Origin: Serinus canaria
Taxonomy: Eukaryota; Chordata; Aves; Passeriformes; Fringillidae
Direction: 5' to 3'
Length of the DNA: 64,000 nucleotides
Assembly (NCBI RefSeq): GCF_022539315.1
Contig: NC_066315.1
Span: 89,506,990-89,570,989, forward strand
Position numbers and translations under genes: made by a program. Positions 61,421 through 64,000 of this stretch are shown piece by piece. The stretch's first letter is position 1. Every line of letters starts with the position of its first letter. Below the pieces are notes generated by a model, which saw only the letters and a list, made by a program, of their open reading frames with translations, did no database searches and had not been told where the DNA came from.

Positions 61421-63559
61421 CACAAATACCATTCCAGTTTTGAACAATTTGCTACAGGGGCCTTCTGAGGTAGAGACAGTATCTTTGTGCTTTACAATCT
61501 TTTTCATTTCCATTCACCCAGCTGTTCACCTCTTGAACTCTTGTAAATATTTTAGCACTAGTAGCATTCTTATGTTGAAGGTCCCTAGACAAGATATGGC
61601 AATATCATGGACATTTGCACCATTTGTTTTGAAAAGGTCACAGGCTGTTTTATGCTGACAAGCCTTAGATCTTGTATTGGGAGAGAAAGCAAACAACCAA
61701 ACCTTATTTCCCTTCTCCATGGTTTCATAGATGCCCATTATATATCCTCACAAAAATCCTCCTTTACTCTGAGCCAGAGTGTCCCTCAGTTTCTTTCAGC
61801 TGTTCTTAATGCAGAGATCTTCTGTGCATTTGATCTTCTTCGAAACAAGGAAGGGTGACAGAAAGAATCTGAGCACAGCTTTCAAGACACAGGGCATCTA
61901 CACGTGACTTACAAAATGATGCAATGTTTTGAGATTATCTTGAGTTCTCTTTCTGGTAATCCCTAACATTTTATCAGAACTCATTGCACTACTGAGCAGA
62001 TTTTTCACAGAACTAGGTCTTAAATTCAAGATCTTCCAGAGTGGTAATGGTCATCCCAGAGCTGGGAATCACATTGTATGTAACATTAGGACTTTCTACG
62101 GAGTCAATTTTCTCTGAAGAGTGAGCAAGAGTGATAAAACTATCACAAAACATTCTTTCACATCATTTAAACTATTCCAATGGCTTCTGGAGGATATCCA
62201 CATCTTTAATTCATTTATATTCTAAGACATAACTCATCTTCATAAATCTGCACCTGATATCCTTAATGCATTTTGGAACTGGGTCTGGTTTGTAGGGGTG
62301 GTGAGGTGAATAGCACTTTAATTTAGTATTCCAGTCAAGGGTAAAAAAATAGTGAATGCAGGAGGATGAGATTTGGGCCTTTCTCAGAGGAGAGAAGAGT
62401 GTGGTAGCATGTGTAATGAGAAGACAGTGTCTTCTGAGTATTCACTCAGCTGCTACCATTAGTTATGAAGCACTTATGAACAAGATCAGCTTTAGAAGTA
62501 AACAAATCTAGAGAAGAACACACAGAAGAAAAGAATTATGGACAAATACAGTCTGTACATTAAAACTTAGCCTGAGGAGATTTTTGCTAAAAAAATTGCT
62601 AAATCCAAATAAATTCTAGGGCACTTGAAAATTATTTCCCTGCATTAGTCACTTTTAAGAAGAGTAATATCTGTAGGAGAGCACCCAGATGGCAAATAAA
62701 CTAGATTGGTTCTTTGCCAGCATTATTTCTCAAAAATTCTGAATTTGGGGAAAGTAGGTTGCACATTTCATAGTCCTTATGTGCCTCACATACCTGGAGG
62801 TTGTGTATGTACTGTTGTGTAAAGATACAGGGCAGAAAGCATTTGCCTGTGTTAAATTTATCATTTAACTTCATTCACCTGCACTCTGCCCACACTACTC
62901 AGGACCTTTTCCTGCTATTCCAGCACTCTCTGAACAGTTTCAAACCCCTATTATTTCCAGAAAAATGTCCCAGGTATGCAAAGATCCTCAATGCAAAGAT
63001 CCTCAAAAGATCTCTGAAATAATCATGATGACAACAATCACAAAGTAAGGTGGAATTTAAAGATTTATTCCTCTGTTCCCATTTTGCACAGGATGAGAAG
63101 AATTTCTGAAGAGTTAATTGTAAGCATTCAATAACCTGCAGAAAACATTGCTTCAATACAGAGTGCAGAGTACACAACTCTGTTCAGGTTCATTCATTGC
63201 TCAAGTGGAGAGGAATGTGCTAAGGATATAATTGTATTTTTCCTGGTCCTAGAATAATTATTGTAGGTGATAATAACTCTTTATTATAATTGCACCTGAG
63301 TAATTATCGAGGTCACAGACACATTGAGTGCGGCACATTGTATGAACACAGGGAAGCTGCCCCTGTTTTAAACATCTTACAATTAAATTAAACAAGATGT
63401 ACAGAAATGACAGGAAGGAATAAAATTCACAAACTGAGTAGCATGATTGCTGCTAATGTCAACCCATGACTGCTTTTCTCAAGGTGAATTGGAGACTATT
63501 AAGCATGGGCATAGTACATGGAAGGAAGAATGGAGACACCAGAAAAGGTAGGACCACCA
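61421..63559. other. Unique DNA
   Basis: No gene recognised. A perfect 15-bp tandem duplication ATGCAAAGATCCTCA lies at 62976-63005. The frames at 61.4-61.9 kb are on both strands without domains. Confidence 0.5.
62976..63005 (+). repeat. Exact 15-bp tandem duplication
   Basis: ATGCAAAGATCCTCA occurs twice with no spacer (62976-62990, 62991-63005). Confidence 0.96.
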
Positions 63560-64000
63560 GTGACTGAATGACACAAAACAGAAATAAATTCAGGGAAGGG
63601 CAGGGACACACAAATGACAGGTGTAACAGGTTTGCTGTGGCTCTGTCCACACACCTAAGACACTGTAAAGCTGCCCCCTATGAAAATGGCCTGAGAGGAA
63701 CTGCTCTCACACTTTCTCATGAGGAGCTGTTTGGGCATGGGCACAGTGCCCCACACTCAAAGAGCTCTTACAGCCTCCTTGGGCTACCCCCATATACCAG
63801 AGCCTGTCATGCCTTCCAGCAGATATAAAAAGGACAGGAATGTATGGGAAGCATTCATGCCACCTGAACCTGCCATATCCAGCCTTCACAAGAGTGTCCA
63901 CTGCCAGCACCCACTCCCAAACCCATCTCCTTTCTCAGAGTCCAGGAGTGCCCCAAAGGTGCAGTGCCCTTGAGCACGGAGGAGGTTTGGGTAAGTGCTC
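63560..64000 (+). promoter_or_regulatory. Possible TATA promoter with first exon and splice donor, or LTR, cut by window edge
   Basis: A clean TATA box, TATAAAAAGG (63824-63833), lies about 30 bp upstream of an initiator-like TTCATGC (about 63854-63860). It is followed by a C-rich stretch and then a splice-donor match TTGG|GTAAGT with GT at 63991. This is the order expected of a promoter, a short first exon of about 135 nt and its 5' splice site. The local sequence is GC-richer than average. The ATG at 63856 opens a frame that stops at 63973, before the donor, so the exon would be noncoding or carry a short upstream ORF. Alternatively 63628 onward (TGTAACAGG) could begin an LTR with its own TATA box. 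I recognise neither a gene nor an LTR family. Confidence 0.3.

Overview
This window looks like vertebrate nuclear DNA, most likely from a bird. The evidence is several CR1 LINE fragments, including one ending in the 8-bp ATTCTRTG tandem typical of CR1 3' ends. There is also one LTR fragment that resembles the ERVL-type LTRs widespread in birds. Interspersed repeats are sparse, the background is AT-rich and CpG-poor, and no long open frames occur. I found no convincing protein-coding exon, tRNA, rRNA or CRISPR array. The region reads as intergenic DNA or a very large intron.

Layout. 0-8 kb: mostly unique DNA with a short CR1 3' tail (about 0.8 kb), a (CA)n/A-tract (1.35 kb) and a G/T-rich tract (3.5 kb). 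8.25-9.67 kb: the most unusual object in the window, a 1.4-kb purine/pyrimidine-asymmetric array of GGAA and a 13-bp GGAAGTGGCGGAA unit, with a central block of opposite strand polarity. 9.7-21 kb: unique DNA with small A/T tracts. 21.15-22.9 kb: two CR1 copies in the same (minus) orientation, one keeping a short remnant of the ORF2 C-terminus. 23-31.6 kb: unique DNA. 31.7-32.35 kb: an isolated GC- and CpG-richer patch. 32.9 kb and 40.4 kb: two perfect hairpins with 19-bp and 22-bp stems. 35.6-36.7 kb and 46.9-47.6 kb: repeat-free stretches dense in transcription-factor-like motifs, which I offer only as candidate conserved enhancers. 48.97-50.3 kb: a repeat cluster made of an antisense LTR fragment, an abutting CR1 fragment and a separate CR1 ORF2 endonuclease remnant. 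58.97 kb: a 44-bp near-perfect AT-rich palindrome. 61.3 kb: a possible ancient repeat remnant. 63.6-64 kb: a TATA-box plus splice-donor arrangement that could be a promoter and first exon (or an LTR) running off the right edge.

No set of genes acting together can be described. The main content is repeat biology, DNA-structure-forming sequences and possible cis-regulatory DNA. Claims about conservation or transcription are inference, because they need alignments or RNA data that I could not consult.
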